Shown: positions 1 through 6,182 of the stretch, one piece after another
Numbering within the stretch: the first letter of the stretch is position 1
Layout of the letters: each line of letters starts with the position of its first letter
NCBI GenBank assembly: GCA_023249835.1
Contig: JAHFBY010000122.1
Coordinates: 1 to 6,182 of the forward strand
DNA length: 6,182 nt
Source: Elusimicrobiota bacterium
GTDB taxonomy: Bacteria; Elusimicrobiota; Elusimicrobia; 2-02-FULL-39-32
Direction of reading: 5' to 3'
The notes under the pieces: model-generated
The model's database searches: none
The model's input: the letters and a program-made list of their open reading frames with translations, nothing else
What the model was told of the DNA's origin: nothing
Translations under genes and position numbers: made by a program

Positions 1-263
1 GCTCGCGCTCACAAAAGCCCGCCAGGCATGCGCGCGAACTTTTCTTTGCGCGCCGCGATGCGCAGAGGTGAAAGCGCGGAAAGCTATTACATAGCCGCCA
101 ACCAGATTGCTTAACAAAGGTACCAGCCACGACCAGGTTCCCGAGCCATAGATGTGGCCCATGGCCAAACCCAAGGGCAAAGCAAAGATCAAAAATCCCA
201 AAGCTAAACTTTCCCATACCGCAGCCGCTTTATTGTTGACCAGTTTGGGGAACAGGTTCAGTT
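1..263. repeat. Direct repeat copy B (at least 263 bp), cut by the window edge
   Basis: Second copy of the segment at 2740-3002, 259 of 263 bases identical, same strand and frame. It encodes residues 1596-1682 of the giant protein, identical to residues 683-769. The residue just before differs (Glu here, Lys in copy A) and upstream sequence is unrelated, so the boundary is abrupt. Whether the next about 100 residues of the membrane block are also repeated lies outside the window. Confidence 0.97.
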
Positions 264-3200
264 CGCTGTGCCCGGCCTCGGACTCCCACTGCAGTAATTG
301 TTCTTTTATTTTATTATTAACCTGAACGCGCCATTGTCCAACCTCTTGTTCTGAAAATATTCTATTTCCCATGCGCACCTGTTTGTCGGTGACGTTGCTG
401 GATAAACCCAGCAGTTCGGTTAACGCATCCAAATGATCTATTCCAACCACCACGATCAATTGGTCCTGACCTTCCGGAAGCTGCGCAGCGATTAAGCGGA
501 CCCTTTGGGCCATAAATTTCTCTCGTAAACGGGGAATCTCGAACGATATAATACGGGTTAATTCAGCGGAATCGCCGCGCTTAAGCGCCTTCATCCAAGC
601 TTTAGCTTGCCTGGGGTAGATTCGCGCAATTTCGTTTATCCAGAGTTCAGAAAGGTTTTTAAATAGGATCATCAAATCGTTAGGATCGGCTTCGCTGATA
701 ATTTTCTTAAACTTTTCAGAAAAAGTTCCCTTATCAATGGTTTTTATTTCATCGTTAAGCTGGCGAACCAAAGGATTGGAAATTCGTCCGCGATTGACCG
801 GATACTTCTTTAATAATTGCTTCCATATATTTTTTGTATCGCAATCAATCGGTTCATGGGCAAACAAACTAAAACTACTGCTGACTAAATTTAGATCATA
901 CCCATCTACCCGCTGGGGCTGCTGCGTCCTCTCTAAAATGGAATACAAAGAAATCAACGGCAAATAATCTATTCCAAAAGAAAAGCCTATAGCGCTTTCT
1001 TGTCCGTTATTGCCTTCCCCGACATAAGCTATTCGGGACCATTTTCCTGATGCCAGCTTCATACTGGTAGTAAATAGGTTCGAGTCACGAAAAGTATGAT
1101 ATTCGCTCTTTAATGTGACGCGAACTTTACCGTGAGGGTTGTCTAAATAACCTTGGCGCAAAATCATGCCATAATCTAAGCCGTAATCCAAATTCGTAAT
1201 AACGCTTCCTCTACCAATGCTAAGTTCTTGCTTAACCTTATCAGCCAACGCCAAATACTTTCTAAATCTGGGTTCAGATTTTACAAGCCTTTCGAGCACT
1301 TCACGCTGCATATCAACAACACCATATATTTCGAACGGCCTGGATTGCAGCTCTAATGATTGAAATAAATCGTAGAGTTGGTTGCTGTTTTCGATATCTA
1401 AGTTTCCAAAATTTGTTATCGGCAGAGTCCGGATCAAAGCAACTGTTTTGCGAAAGTTTTCCATCCCTTCACGCGTTCTTTGATGCTCAGCCAAACTCGT
1501 TACCACGTCGGCCAAAGAGGCTGCTTTATCAATTTGATTATTTCTTATCGAAGCTTGCAGCGTTGTTTGGATCCAATTATTTGTCTTTAACATGAAGGGA
1601 TGATCTATTCCCGGCGTTAATTGAAAACCTTCAGCAACTTCCTCAAAGGAATCCAGGTCTACAAGAATATAAAAATGATCCCTATCCTGACCGTTGTCAG
1701 TTAGGCTGCGAATTCTGTCCAATAGGCTCTCAGTCGAGCTCCTAATAAGAAGGATCTCTCCTTGCGCTGTAACTTGAAATTTATTTATGACTGAGGGAAA
1801 ATCTTTCGATTGAGGTAGGGACTGAGCCCTGATGAGCAGTTGAGACTCCACCGTATTTAGATGAAGGCCAATCAGCGTCACCTTAACCGAACCCAAATTA
1901 GATTGTATTTCGCCATGAGCATATTGCCGCGTTGGATCTAATTGGGCGCTTAAATTTGTAATGCTATAACTGTTCTGCAATAATTGAGTACATTCAACCA
2001 AACGCTGTTTAATGATTGGGGACTGTAAAAATCGATATTGCGCAAAGTTTAATAGATAATATTCATCCAACAGCCGTCCGCCGGCGCGAAAAAAATCAGC
2101 TTGCGCCAGCGTTTTTTTTATTGTGCTTGGCTCTATGGACAATCCCTCCGGCACATATTTAATTTGCAACTGCAACGCGTCTAAAACGCTGCGCACTAAA
2201 TTCGGGTCAGCGCCTTGGGAAATGGATTTTTCAAGCAAAGGGGCAATGGCCGGGTTAAGGGGGTTATTTTCAATCATTATTCTGGCTTGGTCCAATGAAT
2301 CTTGCCTGGATTTTTCCTGGCGACTAGCAGCGCTACGACGAGAATCAACGGCCTCAACGTTAACTAAGGGATTATAAACCGTGAGCATTAGGCTATAGGG
2401 AAAAAACCCGTTTGCTGTGAAGACGCTTCTGGCTGAAGGCTGGCTGGCAAACCAGGAAAAACCCACAAACAATAGCTGGATCCAACGGTTGAGCGGCGAA
2501 CGCCTTACCCTTTGCCTGTCTTGCAGCAAGGATTGGGTTTCGCTATCCTGCAATGAAGGCTCTAAGCGCCTTGCGCGGGCGCGCACAATTCGGTTGTACC
2601 AGGCGCCTTTATTTACGTTCCGGTCCCAATGGAAGAAGAAGTGCACCAATGTCCAGGCGCCGCCCGCGACTAAAACCATGTTCACCGGGTTTAGTTGCAG
2701 GCTGAAAGCTAAAGTGAGGTTTAATAAAGCCGAAACCGCGCTCGCGCTCACAAAAGCCCGCCAGGCATGCGCGCGAACTTTTCTTTGCGCGCCGCGATGC
2801 GCAGAGGTGAAAGCGCGGAAAGCTATTACATAGCCGCCAACCAGATTGCTTAACAAAGGCACAAGCCACGACCAGGTTCCCGAGCCATAGATGTGTCCCA
2901 TGGCCAAACCCAAGGGCAAAGCAAAGATTAAAAATCCCAAAGCTAAACTTTCCCATACCGCAGCCGCTTTATTGTTGACCAGTTTGGGGAACAGGTTCAG
3001 TTTAGTATTGTCGTTAGGAATTAATTCTTTCGTTACGGCCATGGCCAAGTCCGGGGAAACCCGGTGATAAGCGACAACGGGCGACCCGCTGGGGTTTAAG
3101 CCTGGGTCAATGGGCAAAACACGTTGTGAACCATTTAAAGTTTGCACATAGATTGAACTTCCCAGTAAACGCAGACAAGTTTGTTGACCATCCAGACTGC

Positions 3201-5046
3201 GGTGCACGGCGGCGTTAAGAGAGGATGGTCCCTCAATTTTTTCCAAATGAATTTTTGCCGCTTCATAAAGGCGGGCGAACAAGGTCAAAACCGCCGGCGC
3301 GTTGCCGATGTTAAAATCTTTGGCGCTGCCTAAAACTTGCGGGTAAGCTAATGAAACTTTTTCCGGCAAAAACAGAGCCTCTAACGTGCCGGCCGAATTA
3401 TTTTTAAATCGCGCCAAGGGATGGTCGTTGGCGGATAGTTGGGCGGTTTGTAATTTAGGACGGATTGTAATGTAGGAGATCCCGGCTTTACGGAAGCGTT
3501 TTTCCAGCCCCTGAGAGTGGTAGCCTCCAGCGATCACGACGGCTAGTTTGTTGTCGGGCATATCTTTTATCAACCGGTTGATGAAGACGTCGTTCCGTTT
3601 TTCCGACAGGCGTGAAAACTGCGCGGCGGATTCAACCACCTTTAAAACCGGTTGCGGAAGCCCTTGCGATGGGGAAGGGTCCAGCTTGGCCAACCTTGCG
3701 TTCAATTGGGTTAACGCCTCTTTCCTCTGAATAAATTGGTTGAACTCTTCGGGGCTGACTTTAAAGTCCAACACCTTAACTAAAAGATCATAGTCTTGAG
3801 AAATTTGGTAAAGGTCCGTTTGTTCTTTTGACGTTAAGGCCTTATGCCAGGCTTTATTTTCCAGTTCCAAGGTTTCCTTATAGAGCTCTTGGTAGCGAAA
3901 CTGATCGGCAACAGCGCTGTAGCGGAAATAATCCTGCATCTGTTCAGAAACAGAGATTTCAGAGCGTTGCAGCCATTCATTCAATTTTGCGTAAAACCGG
4001 GCGGCGGTGAGCGCGCCGGAGCGGAAGGAGAGGCTTAACTGCATTAGCTTTTCGAGCTCACCTTTGCCCAGCTTTTTAGAAAGTTCTTTAAACAGATACG
4101 ATTGTTCCTGACGAACAGCGCGTTCGTTAAGGCTCTTTTCCAGGGCATACGCTTCTAAAAAGCGTTGTATATTAGAAAAAGGTTCAATAGGTTCAATCTT
4201 CCTTAAAGAAGATAAGTACAGCGGCAGCCCGGTGCGGTTTTGATGAAACTTTTGCGCTTCCTGGTCTAATGCCAATAAGGGTGGGGGGAATATTTTTCCT
4301 TTAAGCGCGAGGATCCTTTTTTGAGCCTCTAAGGTCCAGGCTTCCACTTCGCTCGAAACGTTCAGCGTGTTTTTAAAAGCCGCCACTTGTTCCAGATAAG
4401 TTTGCGCCTCTTCCAGTCCTTCAATCTTAACGTTTGGATCGCGAGTTTCTAAACCGTAGACTTCCACGCCCGTTAATAACCCTTCTTTCATCAAAAACCG
4501 GGCGCCTGCGCTTAACGCTCCGAGGTTGTCCTGGGACCGCCACTGCGCCAGACCCGCAAAAGCGCCTTGCGAACCTTCCGCGCCAATCCAGCAGATTCCG
4601 GTTTTTTCTAATGCGGACAAAATAGCGCTGATGTTCTCTTGCGCTTCGGGGATATTGTGCGCGTCTTCTATGTGGACGACCAGGGCCTTGGAGTTTGGGG
4701 ATAAAATTATTTTATTTCCCTGAAAGCGCGCGTGCAAGCAAGGGTCCAGGTAAACGGACTCGATCGAGCCAAAAGCGTTCAGGTTTTTAAGCAAGCCCCC
4801 GGACAGGCTGGAGTCTGCCGCAACCGAATTGTCGAGCGAAACGTCATTTAAGGATTTGCGGTTGATTGCAAATAGATTTCGTTCTCCAGCTAAGGGGTCT
4901 AGCGGCACAATCTCTTTGCGTTTTGTAAAGGCTGATTGCCTTTCTGACCACAGGGATCCTTGCGCAAACGGCGAGCCTATTTGTGTAAACACAAATGAGG
5001 ACAATGCCGCAAACGTAACAACGCTTCTGCAAATTGATTTATGCAC
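1..5046 (-). CDS. Giant modular exported/membrane protein with TraB/Tiki/ChaN-like domain, 3' end outside window
   Basis: I read 1682 codons without a stop from GTG at 5046 to the window edge. GTG is chosen because AGGAG lies 6 nt upstream, an in-frame TAG sits at 5058-5056, and the start gives a signal peptide (positive MHKSICR, hydrophobic residues 9-23, likely cleavage near residues 28-30). Order seen: signal peptide; domain with IEDAH (E127, H130), AEGSQG (E157) and GGYH (G507, H510); linker to about 682; membrane block 696-866; second soluble module 899-1595 with GIDH (G1535, H1538); then an exact copy of residues 683-769 starting at 1596. The motif pattern fits the TraB/Tiki/ChaN/EreA fold, which includes proteases and haem- or signal-handling proteins, so substrate and activity stay open. 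Sizes far exceed the few-hundred-residue members of that superfamily. It is divergent from the plus-strand gene at 5283. Certain as a coding frame; function uncertain. Confidence 0.93.
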   Translation of the reverse strand, partial: MHKSICRSVVTFAALSSFVFTQIGSPFAQGSLWSERQSAFTKRKEIVPLDPLAGERNLFAINRKSLNDVSLDNSVAADSSLSGGLLKNLNAFGSIESVYLDPCLHARFQGNKIILSPNSKALVVHIEDAHNIPEAQENISAILSALEKTGICWIGAEGSQGAFAGLAQWRSQDNLGALSAGARFLMKEGLLTGVEVYGLETRDPNVKIEGLEEAQTYLEQVAAFKNTLNVSSEVEAWTLEAQKRILALKGKIFPPPLLALDQEAQKFHQNRTGLPLYLSSLRKIEPIEPFSNIQRFLEAYALEKSLNERAVRQEQSYLFKELSKKLGKGELEKLMQLSLSFRSGALTAARFYAKLNEWLQRSEISVSEQMQDYFRYSAVADQFRYQELYKETLELENKAWHKALTSKEQTDLYQISQDYDLLVKVLDFKVSPEEFNQFIQRKEALTQLNARLAKLDPSPSQGLPQPVLKVVESAAQFSRLSEKRNDVFINRLIKDMPDNKLAVVIAGGYHSQGLEKRFRKAGISYITIRPKLQTAQLSANDHPLARFKNNSAGTLEALFLPEKVSLAYPQVLGSAKDFNIGNAPAVLTLFARLYEAAKIHLEKIEGPSSLNAAVHRSLDGQQTCLRLLGSSIYVQTLNGSQRVLPIDPGLNPSGSPVVAYHRVSPDLAMAVTKELIPNDNTKLNLFPKLVNNKAAAVWESLALGFLIFALPLGLAMGHIYGSGTWSWLVPLLSNLVGGYVIAFRAFTSAHRGAQRKVRAHAWRAFVSASAVSALLNLTLAFSLQLNPVNMVLVAGGAWTLVHFFFHWDRNVNKGAWYNRIVRARARRLEPSLQDSETQSLLQDRQRVRRSPLNRWIQLLFVGFSWFASQPSARSVFTANGFFPYSLMLTVYNPLVNVEAVDSRRSAASRQEKSRQDSLDQARIMIENNPLNPAIAPLLEKSISQGADPNLVRSVLDALQLQIKYVPEGLSIEPSTIKKTLAQADFFRAGGRLLDEYYLLNFAQYRFLQSPIIKQRLVECTQLLQNSYSITNLSAQLDPTRQYAHGEIQSNLGSVKVTLIGLHLNTVESQLLIRAQSLPQSKDFPSVINKFQVTAQGEILLIRSSTESLLDRIRSLTDNGQDRDHFYILVDLDSFEEVAEGFQLTPGIDHPFMLKTNNWIQTTLQASIRNNQIDKAASLADVVTSLAEHQRTREGMENFRKTVALIRTLPITNFGNLDIENSNQLYDLFQSLELQSRPFEIYGVVDMQREVLERLVKSEPRFRKYLALADKVKQELSIGRGSVITNLDYGLDYGMILRQGYLDNPHGKVRVTLKSEYHTFRDSNLFTTSMKLASGKWSRIAYVGEGNNGQESAIGFSFGIDYLPLISLYSILERTQQPQRVDGYDLNLVSSSFSLFAHEPIDCDTKNIWKQLLKKYPVNRGRISNPLVRQLNDEIKTIDKGTFSEKFKKIISEADPNDLMILFKNLSELWINEIARIYPRQAKAWMKALKRGDSAELTRIISFEIPRLREKFMAQRVRLIAAQLPEGQDQLIVVVGIDHLDALTELLGLSSNVTDKQVRMGNRIFSEQEVGQWRVQVNNKIKEQLLQWESEAGHSELNLFPKLVNNKAAAVWESLALGFLIFALPLGLAMGHIYGSGTWSWLVPLLSNLVGGYVIAFRAFTSAHRGAQRKVRAHAWRAFVSAS
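262..2352 (-). other. Module 2 of the giant protein: unknown soluble region ending in a second GxxH motif (about residues 899-1595)
   Basis: About 700 residues without a convincing membrane span. The last part reads FEIPRLREKFMAQRVRLIAA, then DQLIVVVGIDHLDALTELLG (G1535, H1538). An Arg plus Met-Ala helix followed by a strand and GxxH is the usual C-terminal signature of TraB/Tiki-type domains, and domain 1 shows the same order. I could not find a clear counterpart of its early ExxH and EG motifs; IGLH near residues 1059-1062 and ILVDLD near 1130 are weak candidates. The rest (for example residues 1200-1400) I do not recognise. It may be a diverged, catalytically incomplete partner of domain 1. 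The DNA looks more AT-rich here than in the rest of the gene. Confidence 0.4.
2449..2961 (-). other. Multi-span membrane block of the giant protein (about residues 696-866)
   Basis: Hydrophobic segments sit at about residues 698-716, 724-743, 764-783, 788-805 and 855-867. Two strongly basic loops separate them: RAFTSAHRGAQRKVRAHAWR (744-763) and the Arg-rich stretch 808-854 (RIVRARARR, DRQRVRRSPLNR). By the positive-inside rule both loops should be cytoplasmic, which puts the following module (from about 870) outside. The last segment plus SQPSARS resembles a second, internal signal peptide. The first part of the block is the piece duplicated at the window edge. Confidence 0.65.
2740..3002. 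repeat. Direct repeat copy A (263 bp), internal to the giant gene
   Basis: Matches positions 1-263 at an offset of exactly 2739 bp (913 codons), so the frame is kept. Differences are at 2860, 2863, 2896 and 2929 (against 121, 124, 157, 190). All four fall at third codon positions and are silent (two Leu, one Val, one Gly). It encodes residues 683-769, beginning LNLFPKLVNNK and covering the first two membrane spans. The match stops sharply at 3002/263. At the other side it is cut by the window edge, so the true repeat may be longer. Confidence 0.97.
3472..4695 (-). other. Domain 1 of the giant protein: TraB/Tiki/ChaN-like GxxH domain (about residues 118-525)
   Basis: A predicted strand (ALVVHIEDAHN, E127/H130) is followed about 27 residues later by CWIGAEGSQG (E157). 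After a long, mainly helical, charged stretch (about 195-490) come EKRN and VVIAGGYHSQGL (G507, H510), then GISYITIRPK. In the TraB/Tiki/ChaN families a strand ending in a histidine, a Glu about 25-30 residues on, and a late R-N then GxxH form the putative active or metal site; this matches in order and spacing. One deviation is that the first motif is ExxH (closer to ChaN/EreA GExH) rather than GxxH. The helical insert is much larger than in TraB. The signal peptide implies the domain lies outside the cytoplasm. I recall similar long proteins from Omnitrophota, but this is unsearched. Confidence 0.55.
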
Positions 5047-5052
5047 GAAACT

Positions 5053-5057
5053 CTCCT
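5053..5057 (-). promoter_or_regulatory. Ribosome binding site AGGAG for the giant gene
   Basis: On the minus strand AGGAG is followed by six bases (AGTTTC) and then GTG at 5046. It overlaps the upstream in-frame TAG at 5058-5056. It decides the non-ATG start: no in-frame ATG lies between this stop and the signal peptide core. Confidence 0.85.
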
Positions 5058-5074
5058 AGACGACAAAAAATATA

Positions 5075-5082
5075 GGGGGGGG
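5075..5082. repeat. Homopolymer run of eight G (C8 in the giant gene's leader)
   Basis: Eight consecutive G on the plus strand, 29-36 bases before the GTG start of the minus-strand gene, between its candidate promoter and ribosome binding site. Runs of this length are prone to slipped-strand length change in bacteria and also to sequencing error. Confidence 0.9.
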
Positions 5083-5095
5083 TAAACGTAAGCAT

Positions 5096-5123
5096 ATCAT
5101 ATAGTTGAAAAATAAATCTTAAA
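5096..5123 (-). promoter_or_regulatory. Candidate sigma-70-type promoter of the giant gene
   Basis: On the minus strand, TTTAAG (5123-5118), a 16-bp spacer and TATGAT (5101-5096) lie about 50 bp before the GTG start, in AT-rich DNA. The -10 box is good and the -35 is poor. An alternative is TTTACA (5145-5140) with TAAGAT (5121-5116) at an 18-bp spacing. The true start cannot be decided from sequence alone. Confidence 0.35.
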
Positions 5124-5143
5124 CAAAATGTAACAAAATTGTA
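5123..5143. repeat. Short imperfect tandem repeat in the intergenic region
   Basis: ACAAAATGTA (5123-5132) is followed directly by ACAAAATTGTA (5133-5143), differing by one inserted T. It lies between the two candidate promoters. It may be a protein binding site or simply AT-rich sequence. Confidence 0.5.
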
Positions 5144-5155
5144 AACGGATTCCGG

Positions 5156-5191
5156 CAAGTTCAATGTAGGAATTTAGTGGTTGGGAACTTG
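5156..5191. promoter_or_regulatory. Inverted repeat overlapping the plus-strand -35 box, possible operator
   Basis: CAAGTTC (5156-5162) and GAACTTG (5185-5191) are perfect 7-bp inverted arms 22 bp apart. The right arm shares TTG with the -35 hexamer TTGAAT at 5189-5194. Arm starts are 29 bp apart, near three helical turns, which would suit a dimer or looped pair of regulator subunits. It could be chance, since 7-bp arms are not rare in 236 bp. Confidence 0.3.
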
Positions 5192-5216
5192 AATAAATTC
5201 TAATCTCTATTATAAT
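5189..5216 (+). promoter_or_regulatory. Sigma-70-type promoter for the plus-strand gene
   Basis: TTGAAT (5189-5194), a 16-bp spacer and a perfect TATAAT (5211-5216). Transcription would start near 5223, giving a leader of about 60 nt before the ATG at 5283. It is the best promoter match in the window. Confidence 0.65.
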
Positions 5217-5282
5217 TTAAGTTATTGAAGCTCTTACGGCCAAGCCATTTTGGGCTCACGTCTATTGCAAAATACGGGTTAA

Positions 5283-6182
5283 ATGATTTCATTAAAAATA
5301 AAGACCAGCGAATCTTTATTTAGCAAGGAAGCATGCCTGGTTGTTTTGGGCGCGTTCCTCTTTAGCACCTTAACGCCTCCTTACGCCCAAGCCCAATCCT
5401 ACGCACAATCCTTAGCTGCCGCAAACCGACGACCTCACTCACTGCCTCCGAACGCGTCAAACATGATCTTAGAAGCAATCAAAAATAGACTGCGAGTTGC
5501 CGGGCCCTATCAAAATGGAGAGCGTTACTCGGTCTTCGCCGCTTATCAAGGCGAAGCGTCCCGAGTAGTCTTTGAATTCATCTTTGCAAAGCATGCCGAA
5601 ATGCGAACCCTGCAGGGAAAAAAGGACCAGGAAACCAGCCTTGAAACCGCGTTAGGCGCAGCGATGAGCACCTTAAGGCTAACGCCTGGCACTTTCCTGC
5701 CTTCAAATGAAGCTTTGCGGCCTGAAACTGTCGAAATCATCGCCCGGTTACGAGCTTCGGAATTGACTCAACCGTTAGATCCTCTGCAACTGCAAGAAAC
5801 CCGTTTAAACACAAACGAACCCCCAACCGGCATATATACATCTATGCCCGGCGTCACTCAAGGACAAATTGGCGATATCTTTACCCCATTTACGGACCTA
5901 ATAGTTCATTCCTTTGATAAGGAACAATTTACCCTTGTGCATAACGAACTCTTGATGCAAAGCATAACTCAAACTCTACTCCTACAAAACGCACAAACAG
6001 AGGGTGGATTAATGCCGGGCGCCATTGCATTTGGGTACACGGAAAATTTAAGTTTAACTCAAATCGGCTCTATTGAAACTGTGATTATCAATATTGTTAG
6101 CTTAGCCGGGCTTGGGATATGGTCACTTTTTTTCCACGGCGCGCAAGACTTCTCGGTTTGGGAAGTTTTAGGAATCATCAAT
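5283..6182 (+). CDS. Exported, probably membrane-anchored protein of unknown function, 3' end outside window
   Basis: Open for 300 codons from ATG at 5283 to the window edge. This start directly follows an in-frame TAA (5280-5282) and yields a complete signal peptide: charged N-terminus with K5, K7 and K15, hydrophobic residues 18-30, and a YAQA-QS cleavage site after A37. There is no clear Shine-Dalgarno sequence before it, which is odd. No other in-frame ATG before residue 58 keeps the signal, and CTG or TTG at residues 19-22 would truncate it. Residues 40-260 look like a soluble, helix-rich region that I do not recognise. A likely membrane span is ETVIINIVSLAGLGIWSLFF (265-284), with an aromatic segment after it. 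It is divergent from the giant gene with 236 bp between start codons and has a good promoter. Because it is unfinished it may also be very long. No function is assigned. Confidence 0.88.
   Translation, partial: MISLKIKTSESLFSKEACLVVLGAFLFSTLTPPYAQAQSYAQSLAAANRRPHSLPPNASNMILEAIKNRLRVAGPYQNGERYSVFAAYQGEASRVVFEFIFAKHAEMRTLQGKKDQETSLETALGAAMSTLRLTPGTFLPSNEALRPETVEIIARLRASELTQPLDPLQLQETRLNTNEPPTGIYTSMPGVTQGQIGDIFTPFTDLIVHSFDKEQFTLVHNELLMQSITQTLLLQNAQTEGGLMPGAIAFGYTENLSLTQIGSIETVIINIVSLAGLGIWSLFFHGAQDFSVWEVLGIIN

Noticed and set aside
737..1595. Short plus-strand open frames (737-967, 1356-1595)
   Set aside because: Antisense to module 2, with no ribosome binding site or recognisable protein features.
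2417..2833. 138-codon open frame on the plus strand
   Set aside because: It lies wholly opposite the giant minus-strand gene. Its product is rich in Cys/Arg/Lys without domain character, and it includes the antisense of the repeat. It is a shadow of the high-GC codons there.
2609..2956. 115-codon minus-strand open frame inside the repeat region
   Set aside because: It is out of frame with the 1682-codon gene (shifted by two bases). The four repeat differences are all silent in the giant gene's frame, so that frame is the selected one.
1..3002. Repeat copies as an insertion sequence or transposon ends
   Set aside because: No terminal inverted repeats, target duplication or transposase was seen. 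The repeats are direct, coding and in frame with the host gene.
5240..5256. Possible hairpin in the plus-gene leader (AGCC/GGCT, or CCAA/TTGG)
   Set aside because: Only four-base stems with mutually exclusive pairings and no U-run. Too weak to call a riboswitch or terminator.
5546..5740. 64-codon minus-strand open frame
   Set aside because: Antisense to the plus-strand exported protein, whose signal peptide and promoter support the opposite strand.
1..6182. tRNA, rRNA or CRISPR content
   Set aside because: No cloverleaf arms, conserved rRNA blocks or regularly spaced short repeats were noticed. Almost the whole window is accounted for by two coding frames and 236 bp of intergenic DNA.

Overview
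The window holds two divergently transcribed genes, and both run off an edge. Neither carries a name I can recall. Nothing else gene-sized is present: I saw no RNA gene, transposase, CRISPR array or terminator.

Positions 5046 down to 1 (minus strand) form one uninterrupted reading frame of 1682 codons. It starts with GTG behind a strong ribosome binding site and is still open at the window edge. The product has an N-terminal export signal, then a domain (about residues 118-525) whose motifs fit the TraB/Tiki/ChaN/EreA superfamily. A multi-span membrane region follows (about 696-866), then a second long, probably extracytoplasmic module (about 899-1595) with its own GxxH motif. After that, an 87-residue exact copy of the start of the membrane region begins and leaves the window. 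At DNA level the copies are positions 2740-3002 and 1-263, with only four differences, all synonymous. The gene therefore looks like a modular giant gene in which each soluble module is followed by the same membrane block.

Positions 5047-5282 are the shared, AT-rich control region. It contains a good promoter for the plus-strand gene (TTGAAT, 16 bp, TATAAT), a weaker candidate for the minus-strand gene, a run of eight G, a 7-bp inverted repeat touching the plus -35 box and a short tandem repeat. Positions 5283-6182 (plus strand) begin a second protein with a signal peptide and a membrane span near residues 266-284. It is open after 300 codons and its function is unknown.

The organism is a bacterium by its Shine-Dalgarno site and sigma-70-like promoter. 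Very long, poorly characterised exported proteins, and the style of the first domain, remind me of Candidatus Omnitrophota (former OP3) in the PVC group, which are known for giant genes. That placement is recollection and inference, not a search result. Both products are probably targeted to the cell envelope, and the divergent layout would allow shared control, but no pathway can be assigned.
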